Positions 47,530 through 56,397 of a DNA stretch of 64,000 bases are shown here, one piece after another. The position numbers and the translations under genes were made by a program. The stretch is from Betaproteobacteria bacterium (GTDB taxonomy: Bacteria > Pseudomonadota > Gammaproteobacteria > Burkholderiales > SG8-39), in NCBI GenBank assembly GCA_016713125.1, contig JADJPT010000013.1, positions 1-64,000 on the forward strand, read 5' to 3'. Each line of letters begins with the position of its first letter. The stretch's first letter is position 1. Under the pieces are notes generated by a model. The model was not told the origin of the DNA. It saw only the letters and a list, made by a program, of their open reading frames with translations, and made no database searches.

Positions 47530-48494
47530 ATGCTCGTCAACTGCGTCGCCTACCAGGACGGCCGCAAGATCGCCGAGGTCCCGAAAGAGGACATCAGCGA
47601 TGGGTCAACCGCCCTGACTGCTTCGTCTGGGTCGCGCTGCGCGACGCCAGCGACGCCGAGCTGGCCGAGATGCAGCAGGAGTTCGGCCTGCACCCGCTGG
47701 CCGTCGAGGATGCCCGCCACGGCCACCAGCGGCCGAAAATCGAGGAGTACGGCGATTCGCTGTTCGCCGTGCTGCACACCATCGAAACCTGGGCCGAGGA
47801 CATCACCATCGGCGAGGTCGACGTGTTCGTCGGCAGGAACTACGTGCTCTCGGTGCGCACCCGCACGCAGCGCGGCTTCAACGACGTGCGCGAGCGCTGC
47901 GAGCGCGAACCCGAGCTGCTGCGCCATGGCTCGGGTTATGTGCTGTACGCGCTGATGGACGCCATCGTCGACCGCTACCTGCCGGTGCTCGACGCGCTGG
48001 AGGACGAGCTCGAGGGGATCGAGGAGCGCATTTTCGCCGGCGGCTCGGCGCGCGCCAACATCGAGGCCCTGTACGACCTCAAGCACAAGCTGATGGCGAT
48101 CAAGCATGCGGCCGGCCCGCTGCTCGACTCGGTGGGCAAGCTGTATGGCGGGCGCGTGCCCGGGGTCTGCCATGGCATGCAGGAATATTTCCGCGACGTC
48201 TACGACCACCTGATACGCATCAACCAGTCGATCGAGTCCTTGCGCGAGATGGTGACCACGGCGATCTCGGTCAACCTCTCGCTGATCACCCTGTCCGAGG
48301 GCGAGACCACCAAACGCCTGGCCGCCTACGCCGCGCTGGTGGCGATCCCGACCATGATTGCCGGCATCTACGGCATGAATTTCGAACATATGCCGGAACT
48401 CAAGATGGCGCTCGGTTATCCTGCCACGCTCGCGGTGATGGTGGTGATCGACGGCTACCTGTTCTACCGCTTCAGGAAATCGGGATGGCTGTGA
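47530..48494 (+). CDS. corA: CorA-family magnesium/cobalt transporter (one apparent 1-nt deletion)
   Basis: Pentameric inner-membrane divalent-cation channel. The N-terminal part MLVNCVAYQDGRKIAEVPKEDISD loses frame near 47600; adding one T restores DWVNRPDCFVWVALRDA and runs into MQQEFGLHPLAVEDARHGHQRPK. The second helix region ends with the selectivity motif YGMNFEHMP and the final helix LAVMVVIDGYLFYRFRKSGWL. About 321 residues once repaired. Its last 10 bases overlap the downstream CoA-transferase start. Confidence 0.9.
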
Positions 48495-49699
48495 CTGCGG
48501 ATACCAAGACGAACAACGCGAACGACGCCCTGGCCTACGCCGGGCTCAAGGTGGTGGACGCCAGCCAGGGCGTGGCCGGACCCTATTGCGCGATGCTGCT
48601 CGCCCAGCACGGCGCCGAGGTGATCAAGGTCGAGCCGCCGACCGGCGACTGGGCGCGCTCGCTGGGCACGCGCTATGCCGAGCAGAGCGCGCTGGCCCTG
48701 GCGGCCAACCGCGGCAAGCAGAGCATCGTGCTCGACATGAAGAAGCCCGCCGCGGCCGAAGCCATGGCGCGCCTGTGCAAGGACGCCGACGTGTTCCTCG
48801 AGAGCTTCCGCCCCGGCGTCGCCGGCAAGCTCGGCCTGGGCTACGAGGCGCTGGCCAAGGACAACCCCGGCCTGATCTACCTCTCGGTCAGCGGCTTCGG
48901 CCAGAGCGGCCCCTACGCCGAGCGCCCGGCCACCGACTCCGTCCTGCAGGCCTACACCGGCATGATGGCGCTGAACCGCGACAGCGCCGGCGCGCCCAAC
49001 CGCGTCGGCTTCCTGGTGGTCGACATGCTGACCGCGCTGTACGCCTTCCAGGGCGTGGCGGCGGCGCTGGCCGCGCGCGCGAAGAACGGCGCCGGCAAGC
49101 GCCTGGACATCAGCCTGGCGCAGAGCGCCGGTGCCTTCATCAGCCAGAAGATCATCGAGGCCGCGCTGGAGGGCGAGAACCCGCGCGTGATCAACGCCCC
49201 GGCCGGCGCCTACCGGACCGCCGATGGCTGGATCATCGCCGGCCTGTCCAAGGAGACCCACTGGCAGAGCCTGTGCAAGGTGATGGGCCGCGAGGACCTG
49301 CTGGCCGAGCCCAGGTACGCCAGTTTCGAGAAGCGCGCCGACTGCCTGCGCGAACTGCAGGTCATCGTCGCCGCCGAGATGGTCAAGCAGCCCAGCGACT
49401 GGTGGCTGGAGCGCCTGAGCGCCGAAGACGTGCTGTGCAACCGCGTCAACACCATCGGCGACTGGCTGCAGGACGAGCATGCCGCGGTCAATGCCTGGGC
49501 GCCGCGCACCGAAGCGCCGGGCGCCGGGTTGATCCCCGCCCTGGCCGTGCCCGGGGTCGTGCCGCCGGCGCCGGGCGACCCGCGCGCGCACTGGCCCGGC
49601 CTGGGCGAGCACACGCGCGCCCTGCTCGCCGCGCACGGCTACACGCAGGCGCAGATCGACGCCATGCTGGCCGCCGGCGCCGCCGCGCAGCGGCCATAA
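48485..49699 (+). CDS. CaiB/BaiF-family CoA-transferase
   Basis: A 404-residue class III CoA-transferase, moving CoA between carboxylic acids. It has KVVDASQGVAGPYCAMLLAQHGAEVIKVEPP with the conserved Asp-containing motif VSGFGQSGPYAERPATD. It overlaps corA by 10 nt. The AUG context is inside corA, so translation may depend on the upstream gene. It converges with the omega-aminotransferase operon across the third copy of the 71-bp repeat. Substrates unknown. Confidence 0.87.
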   Translation: MAVTADTKTNNANDALAYAGLKVVDASQGVAGPYCAMLLAQHGAEVIKVEPPTGDWARSLGTRYAEQSALALAANRGKQSIVLDMKKPAAAEAMARLCKDADVFLESFRPGVAGKLGLGYEALAKDNPGLIYLSVSGFGQSGPYAERPATDSVLQAYTGMMALNRDSAGAPNRVGFLVVDMLTALYAFQGVAAALAARAKNGAGKRLDISLAQSAGAFISQKIIEAALEGENPRVINAPAGAYRTADGWIIAGLSKETHWQSLCKVMGREDLLAEPRYASFEKRADCLRELQVIVAAEMVKQPSDWWLERLSAEDVLCNRVNTIGDWLQDEHAAVNAWAPRTEAPGAGLIPALAVPGVVPPAPGDPRAHWPGLGEHTRALLAAHGYTQAQIDAMLAAGAAAQRP

Positions 49700-49701
49700 A
49701 A

Positions 49702-49772
49702 GTCGAACTTTGAATTCGTGAAACCCGCTCCTGGAGCGGGTTTCACGTCAATCGTCTTGCGTAAAACGGCAA
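49702..49772 (+). repeat. 71-bp three-hairpin intergenic repeat, copy 3
   Basis: It starts 2 bp after the CoA-transferase stop and ends 22 bp before the opposing aminotransferase stop. The central palindrome has perfect 14-nt arms (GTGAAACCCGCTCC and its complement around a single T). The first inverted repeat is AAAGTcgaACTTT and the third is TTGC..GCAA. It is the cleanest copy. Confidence 0.82.
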
Positions 49773-49794
49773 TTCTGCCGCCCAGCCGGCGGCC

Positions 49795-51117
49795 TCACGC
49801 CACCGTGCGCAGCACCTCCGACACCGTGCCGAAGATCTGTTCCAGGTGCTTCTGCTCGCAGATCAGCGGCGGGCAGATCGCCACGTTGTCGCCCACCGGG
49901 CGCACGAACACGCCCTTCTCCCAGCATTTCTCGAACACCTCGAAGCCGCGCGCGCCGACCGCACCGGCGCGCGGCGCCAGCTCGATGGCGCCGATCAGCC
50001 CGAGGTTGCGCGCATCGATCACGTGCGGCCGGCCCTGGAAGGCATGCAGGCCGTCCTCGAAGACCTGCGCCAACTGGTTGGGCCGATCGAACAGCCGCTC
50101 CTCGGCGTAAGTGTCCAGCGCGCCGAGCGCCGCGGCGCAGGCCAGCGGATGGCCCGAGTACGTGTAGCCGTGGAAGAACTGCACGCCGCCGCCGGGCGAG
50201 TCCATGAAGGTGTCGTAGATGTGCCTGGCGACGATCACCCCGCCCAGCGGCACCGCGCCGGAGGTCACCCCCTTGGCGAAGGTGATCAGATCCGGGGTGA
50301 CGCCGAAGTACTGCGAGGCGAAGGGCGTGCCCAGGCGCCCGAAGCCGCAGATCACCTCGTCGAAGATCAGCAGGATGCCGTGCCTGGTGCAGATCTCGCG
50401 CAAGCGCTGCAGGTAGCCCTGCGGCGGCACCAGCACGCCGCCGGCCCCGGCCACCGGCTCGACGATCACCGCGGCGATGTTGGAGGCGTCGTGCAGCGGG
50501 ATGATGCGCTGCTCGAGCTCGTCGGCCAGCTCCGCCCCGCCTTCGGCCGCGCAGCCGCGCGTGAACGCGCGCCTGTTCAGGTCGTGCGTATGGCGCAGGT
50601 GGTCCACGTTGCCCATCAGCAGGTTGCCGAAGGCCTTGCGGTTGGACGGAACCCCGGACACCGACAGGCCGGCGATGTTCACGCCGTGGTAGCCCTTCTC
50701 GCGGCCGATGAAGCGCGTGCGCGTGCCTTCGCCGCGCAGCCGGTGGTAGGCGCCGGCGATCTTCAGCGCGGTGTCGACGGCCTCCGAGCCCGAGTTGGTG
50801 AAGAACACATGCTCCAGCCCCTCGGGCGCCAGTTCGGTCACGCGACGCGCGACCTCGAAGGGCAGCGGATGCCCGGTGGAGAACGAGGCCGCGTAGTCGA
50901 GCTCGCCGGCCTGGTGGCGGATCGCCTCGACGATCTTCGGTCGCGTATGGCCGGCGTTCACGCACCACAGCGTGGCCAGGCCGTCGAGCACCTGGCGGCC
51001 GTCGGCCAGCCGGTAATGCATGTCCCTGGCGCCGACGATCATCTTCGGCGCCGCCTTGAAACGCCGGTTGTCGGTGAAAGGCATCCAGTAATGTTCGAGG
51101 CTCCCGGGCTCGGACAT
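49795..51117 (-). CDS. Class III omega-aminotransferase (beta-alanine:pyruvate type)
   Basis: A 440-residue PLP enzyme of the ornithine/omega-amino-acid class. Motifs are HYWMPFTDNRRFKAAPKMIVGARDM, FFTNSGSEAVDTALKIAGAYHRLRG, LIFDEVICGFGRLGTPFAS, and the PLP lysine in LITFAKGVTSGAVPLGGVIV. MPFTDNR at the N-terminus is typical of beta-alanine-pyruvate transaminases. It ends a four-gene operon with a carboxymuconolactone-decarboxylase-family protein, DUF2189 and an acyl-CoA ligase. Confidence 0.88.
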   Translation of the reverse strand: MSEPGSLEHYWMPFTDNRRFKAAPKMIVGARDMHYRLADGRQVLDGLATLWCVNAGHTRPKIVEAIRHQAGELDYAASFSTGHPLPFEVARRVTELAPEGLEHVFFTNSGSEAVDTALKIAGAYHRLRGEGTRTRFIGREKGYHGVNIAGLSVSGVPSNRKAFGNLLMGNVDHLRHTHDLNRRAFTRGCAAEGGAELADELEQRIIPLHDASNIAAVIVEPVAGAGGVLVPPQGYLQRLREICTRHGILLIFDEVICGFGRLGTPFASQYFGVTPDLITFAKGVTSGAVPLGGVIVARHIYDTFMDSPGGGVQFFHGYTYSGHPLACAAALGALDTYAEERLFDRPNQLAQVFEDGLHAFQGRPHVIDARNLGLIGAIELAPRAGAVGARGFEVFEKCWEKGVFVRPVGDNVAICPPLICEQKHLEQIFGTVSEVLRTVA

Positions 51118-51119
51118 GA

Positions 51120-51506
51120 TCAGATCCCCCGCTCGGCAAAGACTTCCCTGGCGATCCTGAAGCTCTCCATCGCCGCCGGCGCGCCGCAGTACACGGCCGC
51201 ATGGATGAAGATCTCGCGGATCTCTTCCTTGGTCACGCCGTTGTTCAGCGCCCCGCCGATGTGGATCTTCAGCTCGTGGCCGCGGTTGAGCGCGGTCAGC
51301 ATGGCCAGGTTCAGCATCGAGCGCTGCTTGTGCGTGAGCCCCTCGCGCGCCCAGGACGCCGCCCAGGCATGCGCGGTGAGGTACTCCTGCAGCGGGCGCG
51401 AAAAATCGTCCGCGCCCTCCAGGGCCTGGTTCACGTAATCCTCGCCCAGCACCTGCTTGCGCACGGCCAGGCCGCGCTCGAACATCGGCTTCAGGTCTGC
51501 GTCCAT
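51120..51506 (-). CDS. Carboxymuconolactone decarboxylase family protein
   Basis: A 128-residue all-helical CMD-family protein. It contains RKQVLGEDYVNQALEGADDF and LTALNRGHELKIHIGGALNNGVTKEEIREIFIHAAVYCGAPAAMESF, the region that in family members carries the proton-relay His and a Cys. A carboxymuconolactone decarboxylase or alkylhydroperoxidase-like activity is possible. Its stop is 2 bp upstream of the aminotransferase start, so the two are likely cotranslated. Confidence 0.88.
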   Translation of the reverse strand: MDADLKPMFERGLAVRKQVLGEDYVNQALEGADDFSRPLQEYLTAHAWAASWAREGLTHKQRSMLNLAMLTALNRGHELKIHIGGALNNGVTKEEIREIFIHAAVYCGAPAAMESFRIAREVFAERGI

Positions 51507-51550
51507 GAAACTCTCCTGTGTTGCAGTGTGTATGCGTGCCGGCAGTAGGA

Positions 51551-52330
51551 TCAGTCCACTGCTTCGCGGTACGCATGCCAGCTGGCATGGCCGATCAGCG
51601 GCAGGACCAGCACCAGGCCCAGATAGAAACTCGCGAAACCCGCGGCGGTCAGCGCGACGATGATCGCGCCCCACAGCAGCATGGGACGGAAATTGGCGCG
51701 CAGCACGTTGAAGCTGACGATCATCGCGCTGACGGTGTCCATGTTGCGCCGGTCCAGCAGCATGGGCAGCGAGACCGCCGAGGTGGCGAACACCATCAGC
51801 GCGATGCCCGAGCCGGCCGCCAGATAGGCGAGGATGAACACCCAGGGGTCGGGCGACTTCGCCAGTTGCTGCGCGATCGCCGCCCAGGTCGGCACGCCGT
51901 GCGGAAAGAACAGCGCCACCACCACCACCGAAACGCGGATCCAGATCGCCAGCGAGAGCATCAGGATCAGCGCATAGAAGCCGATGGCCGGGAAGTTCGC
52001 CCGCCAGGCCGAGAGCGTGGGCGCGAGCCCGATCTGCTCGCCGGCCGCGCGGCGGCGGCTCAGGTCGTAGATGCCCACCGCGAAGAAGGGCCCGACCAGG
52101 AAGAAACCGGTCACGAACGCCAGGCCCGCCGCGCCGGTGGCGTAGCGCGTGAGCACGAAACCCATGACCGCCAGCACCGCGCCGTAGAACAGGCTGGCCC
52201 CCGGCGCGGCGCGCAGGTCGCCCCAACCCGCGCGCAGCCAGCGCCAGGGCGCGTCCATGCCGAAGCGGCGCACCTGCGGCCAGACGAACTCCTGCTCTGC
52301 GCGCTGCGTGATCTCGTCGTTCTCAGACAC
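51551..52330 (-). CDS. DUF2189 integral membrane protein
   Basis: A 259-residue protein with six to seven predicted helices, e.g. LFYGAVLAVMGFVLTRYATGAAGLAFVTGFFLVGPFFAVGIYDL and FYLGLVLVLPLIGHASWHAYREAVD. This is the DUF2189 family found in many proteobacteria and uncharacterised. The start overlaps the acyl-CoA ligase stop by 8 nt. Its presence in a catabolic operon could be incidental. Confidence 0.85.
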   Translation of the reverse strand: MSENDEITQRAEQEFVWPQVRRFGMDAPWRWLRAGWGDLRAAPGASLFYGAVLAVMGFVLTRYATGAAGLAFVTGFFLVGPFFAVGIYDLSRRRAAGEQIGLAPTLSAWRANFPAIGFYALILMLSLAIWIRVSVVVVALFFPHGVPTWAAIAQQLAKSPDPWVFILAYLAAGSGIALMVFATSAVSLPMLLDRRNMDTVSAMIVSFNVLRANFRPMLLWGAIIVALTAAGFASFYLGLVLVLPLIGHASWHAYREAVD

Positions 52331-53838
52331 TGCGCGCCCGCCCCTCCCAGTACGCCGCGCGCACCTTGCGCTTGGCGATCTTGCCGCTGGGGTCGCGCGG
52401 CAGGCGCATGCTCACCACTTCGCGCGGGATCTTGTAGCCGGCGATCTTCTCGCGCAGCCAGGCCTGCACGCGATCGGCCTCCACGCTGGCGCCCGGCTCC
52501 GGCTCGATCGCCGCCATCAGCCGCTCGCCGAACTCGGGATCGGGGATGCCGAACACGGCGCAATCGAGCACGCCGGGGCAGCCGATCAGCGCCTGTTCGA
52601 TCTCCGCCGGATAGATGTTCACGCCGCCCGAGATCACCATGTCGGAGGCGCGATCGCAGATGTAAAGGTAACCGTCGGCGTCGAGGTAGCCCATGTCGCC
52701 CAGCGTCACCAGGCCGTCGCGCTCGATCGCGGCGCGCCGCCTCGTTGCCCTGGTAGGTGAAGTCGGCATAGGCCGGCTGGCGCATGTAGATCAGGCCGAT
52801 CTCGCCCGTCGCGCAGGCACTGCCGTCCTCGGCGAGGATCCTGACCACGCCCTCGCCGGCGGGCCGGCCCGCGCTGCCCGGCCTGGCCAGCGCCTCGGCG
52901 CTGGAGATCACGGTGATCAGCCCGCACTCGCTGGAGGCGTAGGCTTCGAACACCACCGGCCCCAGCCATTCGATCATCGCGCGCTTGACCTCCGGCGGGC
53001 AGGGCGAGCCGGTGGAGGCGATGAAGCGCAGGCTGGAGGTGTCGTATCGCTCACGCACCCCGGCCGGCAGTTTGAGCAGCCGCACATACATGGTCGGCAC
53101 CATGTAGGCCACGTCGATGGCGTGCTCGCCGATCAGGCGCAGGGTCTGCTCGGCGTCGAAGCGCGGCTGTATCACCAGGCGCTCGCCGCGGCGGATCGCG
53201 TTCTGCACCATCACCGAGGGCGCGCTGTGGTAGAGCGGCGCCGGCATCAGCACGCGCGAGCCCTCGGTCACGCCGAAGCACTGCGCCACCAGCGCGTCCA
53301 TCCTGCGCTGCGCTGCGGCGGCATCGGCGAGCGGCACGGGCAGGCGGCGCACGCCCTTGGGCCGGCCGGTGGTGCCCGAGGTGTAGACCATGTGGCCGCG
53401 CGGCGCGACCCGCGGCCCGGCATAGGGCGATTGCCGCGCCAGCCAGGATTCGTAGTCGAGCGCGCCCGGCGGCAGGCCAAAGTCCGCTTCGGCACCCGCC
53501 GCGGCAGCCGCGACCAGCACGCGCACCCCGGCCGGAATGGCGTCGCGCACCGCCTCGAGCAGGTCGGCCGCCACCACCAGCAGTTTCGCACCGCTGTCCT
53601 CGAGCAGGAAGCGCGCCTCCTCCCGGGTGAAATGCCAGTTGATCGGACAGTAGTACACGCCGGCCGTGCGGCAGGCGAGGATCACGTCGCAGTAGATGGG
53701 GTCGTTGCGCAGCAGCAGGGCCACCACGTCGCCCTCGGCCAGGCCGAGCGCGAGATAGCCCCCGGCCAGGCGGGCGGCGCGTGCCTCGACTTCCGCTCCG
53801 GGACGCAACAACGCTTCGCAATACAGATCGGCAGCCAT
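52323..53838 (-). CDS. AMP-dependent acyl-CoA synthetase (one apparent frame error)
   Basis: An ANL-superfamily ligase that activates a carboxylate through an adenylate. The ATP motif is GHMVYTSGTTGRPKGVRRLP; later come VFEAYASSECGLITVIS and GDMGYLDADGYLYICDRASDMVISGGVNIYPAEIEQAL. The C-terminal lysine is in SGKIAKRKVRAAYWEG. The frame is lost at 52725-52745 (one surplus base in a GC run); repair gives about 505 residues. It is the first gene of the operon ending with the omega-aminotransferase. Substrate unknown. Confidence 0.87.
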
Positions 53839-54001
53839 GCCGCACTCTGCAAAGCCCGAGCGGCTACAGGCCGGCGCAGATGAAACTGTCGACGCGCCCG
53901 CCGGCCCCCTGCCCGATCACCCTAAAGTCCGCGCCGCGCCGGCCGTAAACACTTGCACAGCCACCGCACCACGCAACGCAACGCGCCAGGGAATATCCGT
54001 C

Positions 54002-54220
54002 ATGAGACCGTCGCCGCTGACCTCGATCTTCGCCATCGCGCCCAGCGCCTTCGCCGATGGCGTGGAGGGCGGAGCCGCCGCGTCGGGACCCGGCACGCTG
54101 GGCGAACTGCGCGTCGAAGTCGGCCTGTGGAGCCAGCAGTACATCCCGTCCTTCTCGCCGACCGAGATCGAGGCGGTGGCCGACTGGCTGAACCGGAATT
54201 TCTACAACCTGGACGACTGA
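54002..54220 (+). CDS. Small 72-residue protein or fragment, cytochrome-c-tail-like
   Basis: The frame reads MRPSPLTSIFAIAPSAFADG to YIPSFSPTEIEAVADWLNRNFYNLDD. The last 25 residues resemble the closing helix of c-type cytochromes (PxFSxxEIxAVADWLNxxFY), but no CxxCH heme motif is present in this frame. A remnant of a longer gene or a small secreted protein are both possible. Support for expression comes from a strong plus-strand terminator 68 bp after the stop and AGGGA upstream of the ATG. The 163-bp gap before it holds no other gene. Confidence 0.4.
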   Translation: MRPSPLTSIFAIAPSAFADGVEGGAAASGPGTLGELRVEVGLWSQQYIPSFSPTEIEAVADWLNRNFYNLDD

Positions 54221-54287
54221 ACCAGGAGAACCAGAACTGACCCCCGGTGACCTCTCTCCCAGGTCTCTTCCCCCGGGGTAATGTGGG

Positions 54288-54318
54288 GCGCCGGGCGAAA
54301 GCCCGGCGCTTTTTTTTT
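54288..54318 (+). terminator. Strong intrinsic terminator
   Basis: GCGCCGGGC-GAAA-GCCCGGCGC is a perfect 9-bp stem with a GAAA tetraloop followed by nine T residues. It is on the plus strand after the 72-residue ORF, and close to the end of the opposing CHAD gene at 54322. Confidence 0.9.
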
Positions 54319-54321
54319 GCT

Positions 54322-55296
54322 TCAGCGCTTCCAGGGCACGCCGGCCAGCTGCCAGGCCATGAAGGTGGCGGCGGCCTGCGGCAGTTCGTCCCGGGCGCAC
54401 TCGGCTGCGCGCGCCGCCAGCACCCGCACCAGCGCCCTGTCCTCACCCAGCGGCCCGGCCAGCTCGACCAGCATGCGCGCGTCGTTGAGCTTGCCCAGCA
54501 CGTCCTGCAGACCGCGCAGCGGCCGCAGCCAGGGCTTGATCCCGCCTCCCGCCAGCAGCGGCGCGCACAGTTCGACCGCGTAACGCAGGCGCTTGCCCTC
54601 GATGCGCAGCGCATGGCGCTCGTCGGCGTCCAGCCGCGCCAGTCGCTTGCCCTGCCTGAGCACCAGCAGGCGCTGGCGCTCGAGCGCGCGCAGCATCGCG
54701 ACCTGCGCATTGCGCGAGCGCGGCCAGGTCCCGCCCTCGGCGCCGCCGCCGGCCAGCGCCGCGGCCAGGGCCTCCACCTGCGCCAGGCTGCGGGCGAACT
54801 CCGCGCCGCCCAAGAAGCGCCGCAGCGCGGTGTTGGCGCGCGCTCGCGCCAGCTGCGCGCGTCGCGCCACGCGCTGCATCTGCACGCGGCCCAACGCCTG
54901 CTCGAGTTCCTCGCGCCGCAACGGCAGCAGCGTCGACTGCACCACGTCCCAGTCGCGTGCGGCACCCAGCGCGCGCGCCAGCTGGCGCAGGGCGCGACGC
55001 ACGGCGCGCAGGTCCCCGGCCGGCGCCACCCGCGCGAGCTGGCGCTCGAATATGCGCAGCGGGGCGCGCATGCGCCGCACCGCGACGCGCGCCTCGTGCA
55101 CGAACTCGGGATCGCGCCGCACGCGCGCGTCCAGCGCGCCGGCCGCATTGGCGCGCAGCACTTCGACGCCGGCCGCGAGCAGGGCCGCGACCTGCGCGGC
55201 GAGCGAGGGCTGCGGCTGGTCCGGCACGCGCAGCGCGGTCGGCGCGGGCGGCACCCGTCCGGCCACGGACTTGCCCGGCGGCTTGCGAAGAGCCAT
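54322..55296 (-). CDS. CHAD-domain protein
   Basis: A 324-residue protein with a CHAD domain, an alpha-helical fold rich in conserved His/Arg/Lys that binds polyphosphate. It shows FVHEARVAVRRMRAPLRIFERQL, AARDWDVVQS, HALRIEGKRLRYAVEL and LQDVLGKLNDARML. It is strongly basic and Ala/Arg-rich. No CYTH domain is attached. It follows the DUF2889 gene by 23 bp on the same strand. Confidence 0.88.
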   Translation of the reverse strand: MALRKPPGKSVAGRVPPAPTALRVPDQPQPSLAAQVAALLAAGVEVLRANAAGALDARVRRDPEFVHEARVAVRRMRAPLRIFERQLARVAPAGDLRAVRRALRQLARALGAARDWDVVQSTLLPLRREELEQALGRVQMQRVARRAQLARARANTALRRFLGGAEFARSLAQVEALAAALAGGGAEGGTWPRSRNAQVAMLRALERQRLLVLRQGKRLARLDADERHALRIEGKRLRYAVELCAPLLAGGGIKPWLRPLRGLQDVLGKLNDARMLVELAGPLGEDRALVRVLAARAAECARDELPQAAATFMAWQLAGVPWKR

Positions 55297-55319
55297 GGAT
55301 CGTCGCCGGACCCGCCGGC

Positions 55320-55919
55320 TCAGGCCGCGTCGCGCGAGGACTTGCGGAAATGCAGCGGGTACAGGCGCTCGACCACCGGCCCGTCGGTGGCCCAGGCGCG
55401 GCAGCCATCGAGGAAGTACGGACGCTTGGCGGCGGCTTCCGGGTCGGTCTCGACCTGCACCTGGCGCGGTGCGCCGGCCTTGCGCCGCTTCGGCCAGCTG
55501 CCCAGCGTCTGGTAGGCGACCGTGGCCATGGGGAACAGCAGTTCCTTGATGTGCGTGCAGCCCTTGGTGCCGCCCACCGCCTCGTTGACCGCACGGCGCC
55601 AGCCGCCGCCGATCTTCGCGCCCACCAGGCCCTGGAAGGACGGCGCCACCGTGTAGCAGGGCGCGTACGGCGCCTCCAGCGTCGCCACCTCGATGGCCCG
55701 CACCACCATCTCGTCGTCCAGCGTGAGCCGCACCTGCATGTCGTGCACGTGCAGGCCCGGTGCGCGCAGGCCGCGATAGGGCTCCTCGACCTCGTAGGTC
55801 TTGGTGTCGACGATGCTGGCCTCGATGTCCCACAGGCCGTCGTCGCGCTGGAAGCCCTCGCAATGTATTCGGCGGGTGTGCATGTGGCGGCGCGGTGCAG
55901 GCGGGGACAGGGTGCTCAT
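55320..55919 (-). CDS. DUF2889 protein
   Basis: A 199-residue cytoplasmic protein with DUF2889 features: HTRRIHCEGFQRDDGLWDIEASIVDTKTYEV, HDMQVRLTLDDEMVVRAIEVATLEAPYAPC and GCTHIKELLFPMATVAYQTLG. The family is common in Burkholderiales; its function is unknown. It is divergent from the XRE gene, with the fourth repeat-like element in the 164-bp gap. Confidence 0.85.
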   Translation of the reverse strand: MSTLSPPAPRRHMHTRRIHCEGFQRDDGLWDIEASIVDTKTYEVEEPYRGLRAPGLHVHDMQVRLTLDDEMVVRAIEVATLEAPYAPCYTVAPSFQGLVGAKIGGGWRRAVNEAVGGTKGCTHIKELLFPMATVAYQTLGSWPKRRKAGAPRQVQVETDPEAAAKRPYFLDGCRAWATDGPVVERLYPLHFRKSSRDAA

Positions 55920-55995
55920 GGCGAACCTCGAAACGGTGCGGCGGAAGGGGATCGTATGCGGTGCGTCGGCGGGAAACGGTCGCGACAGGCGGAAA

Positions 55996-56066
55996 GTTTA
56001 ACATTCCCCTATGGAAACCGGCTTCCCAAGCGCCATTCCGCGGAGTAGAGTTGCCGAATAAGGCAA
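55996..56066 (+). repeat. Diverged fourth copy of the 71-bp repeat
   Basis: It has the same 71-bp length and can be aligned without gaps to copy 2 at 41251, matching at roughly 45 of 71 positions, with the last 16 bases nearly identical (TTGCCGAATAAGGCAA). The central palindrome is degraded. Unlike the other copies it lies between divergent genes, just before the XRE start. Confidence 0.5.
56051..56066. promoter_or_regulatory. Palindrome upstream of the XRE gene, possible operator
   Basis: TTGCC-GAATAA-GGCAA is a perfect 5-bp inverted repeat 18 bp before the XRE start, the usual place for an autoregulatory site. It also matches the third hairpin of the intergenic repeat, so it may simply be part of that element. 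Confidence 0.4.
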
Positions 56067-56083
56067 ATAATCCGGAGACGCGC

Positions 56084-56344
56084 ATGGCCAGGGCGAAAGC
56101 AGGGAAAAAGATCGCAACCAGCATCCGCTTGCGTGCGCAACTGCGCGAGCGCATCCGCGACCGCATCGCCGACCTCGAACTCAAGCAATCCGACGCCGCC
56201 GATTTCATGGGCATGTCGGTGAGCCAGCTCTCGCGCCTGGTCAACGACCACGACGTGCTGAGCCTGGACCGGCTGGTCGAGGCGGCCGAGGGCATCGGCC
56301 TGAAGATCGAGATGAAGGCGGTGCGCCCCTACGCCCGGGATTGA
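56084..56344 (+). CDS. XRE-family helix-turn-helix regulator
   Basis: An 86-residue DNA-binding protein. The HTH is RIADLELKQSDAADFMGMSVSQLSRLVNDHDVLSLDRLVEAAE, followed by LGLKIEMKAVRP, the layout of HTH_37/antitoxin-like small regulators. No toxin gene is adjacent: the next gene, 53 bp downstream, is a response regulator. A basic N-terminus (MARAKAGKKIATS) precedes the HTH. It could be an orphan antitoxin or a housekeeping regulator. Confidence 0.85.
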   Translation: MARAKAGKKIATSIRLRAQLRERIRDRIADLELKQSDAADFMGMSVSQLSRLVNDHDVLSLDRLVEAAEGIGLKIEMKAVRPYARD

Positions 56345-56397
56345 GGCGCGGCCAGCGCGCCCGAGCCGGTCCGCAACACCACAGCAGGAGAAGACTC

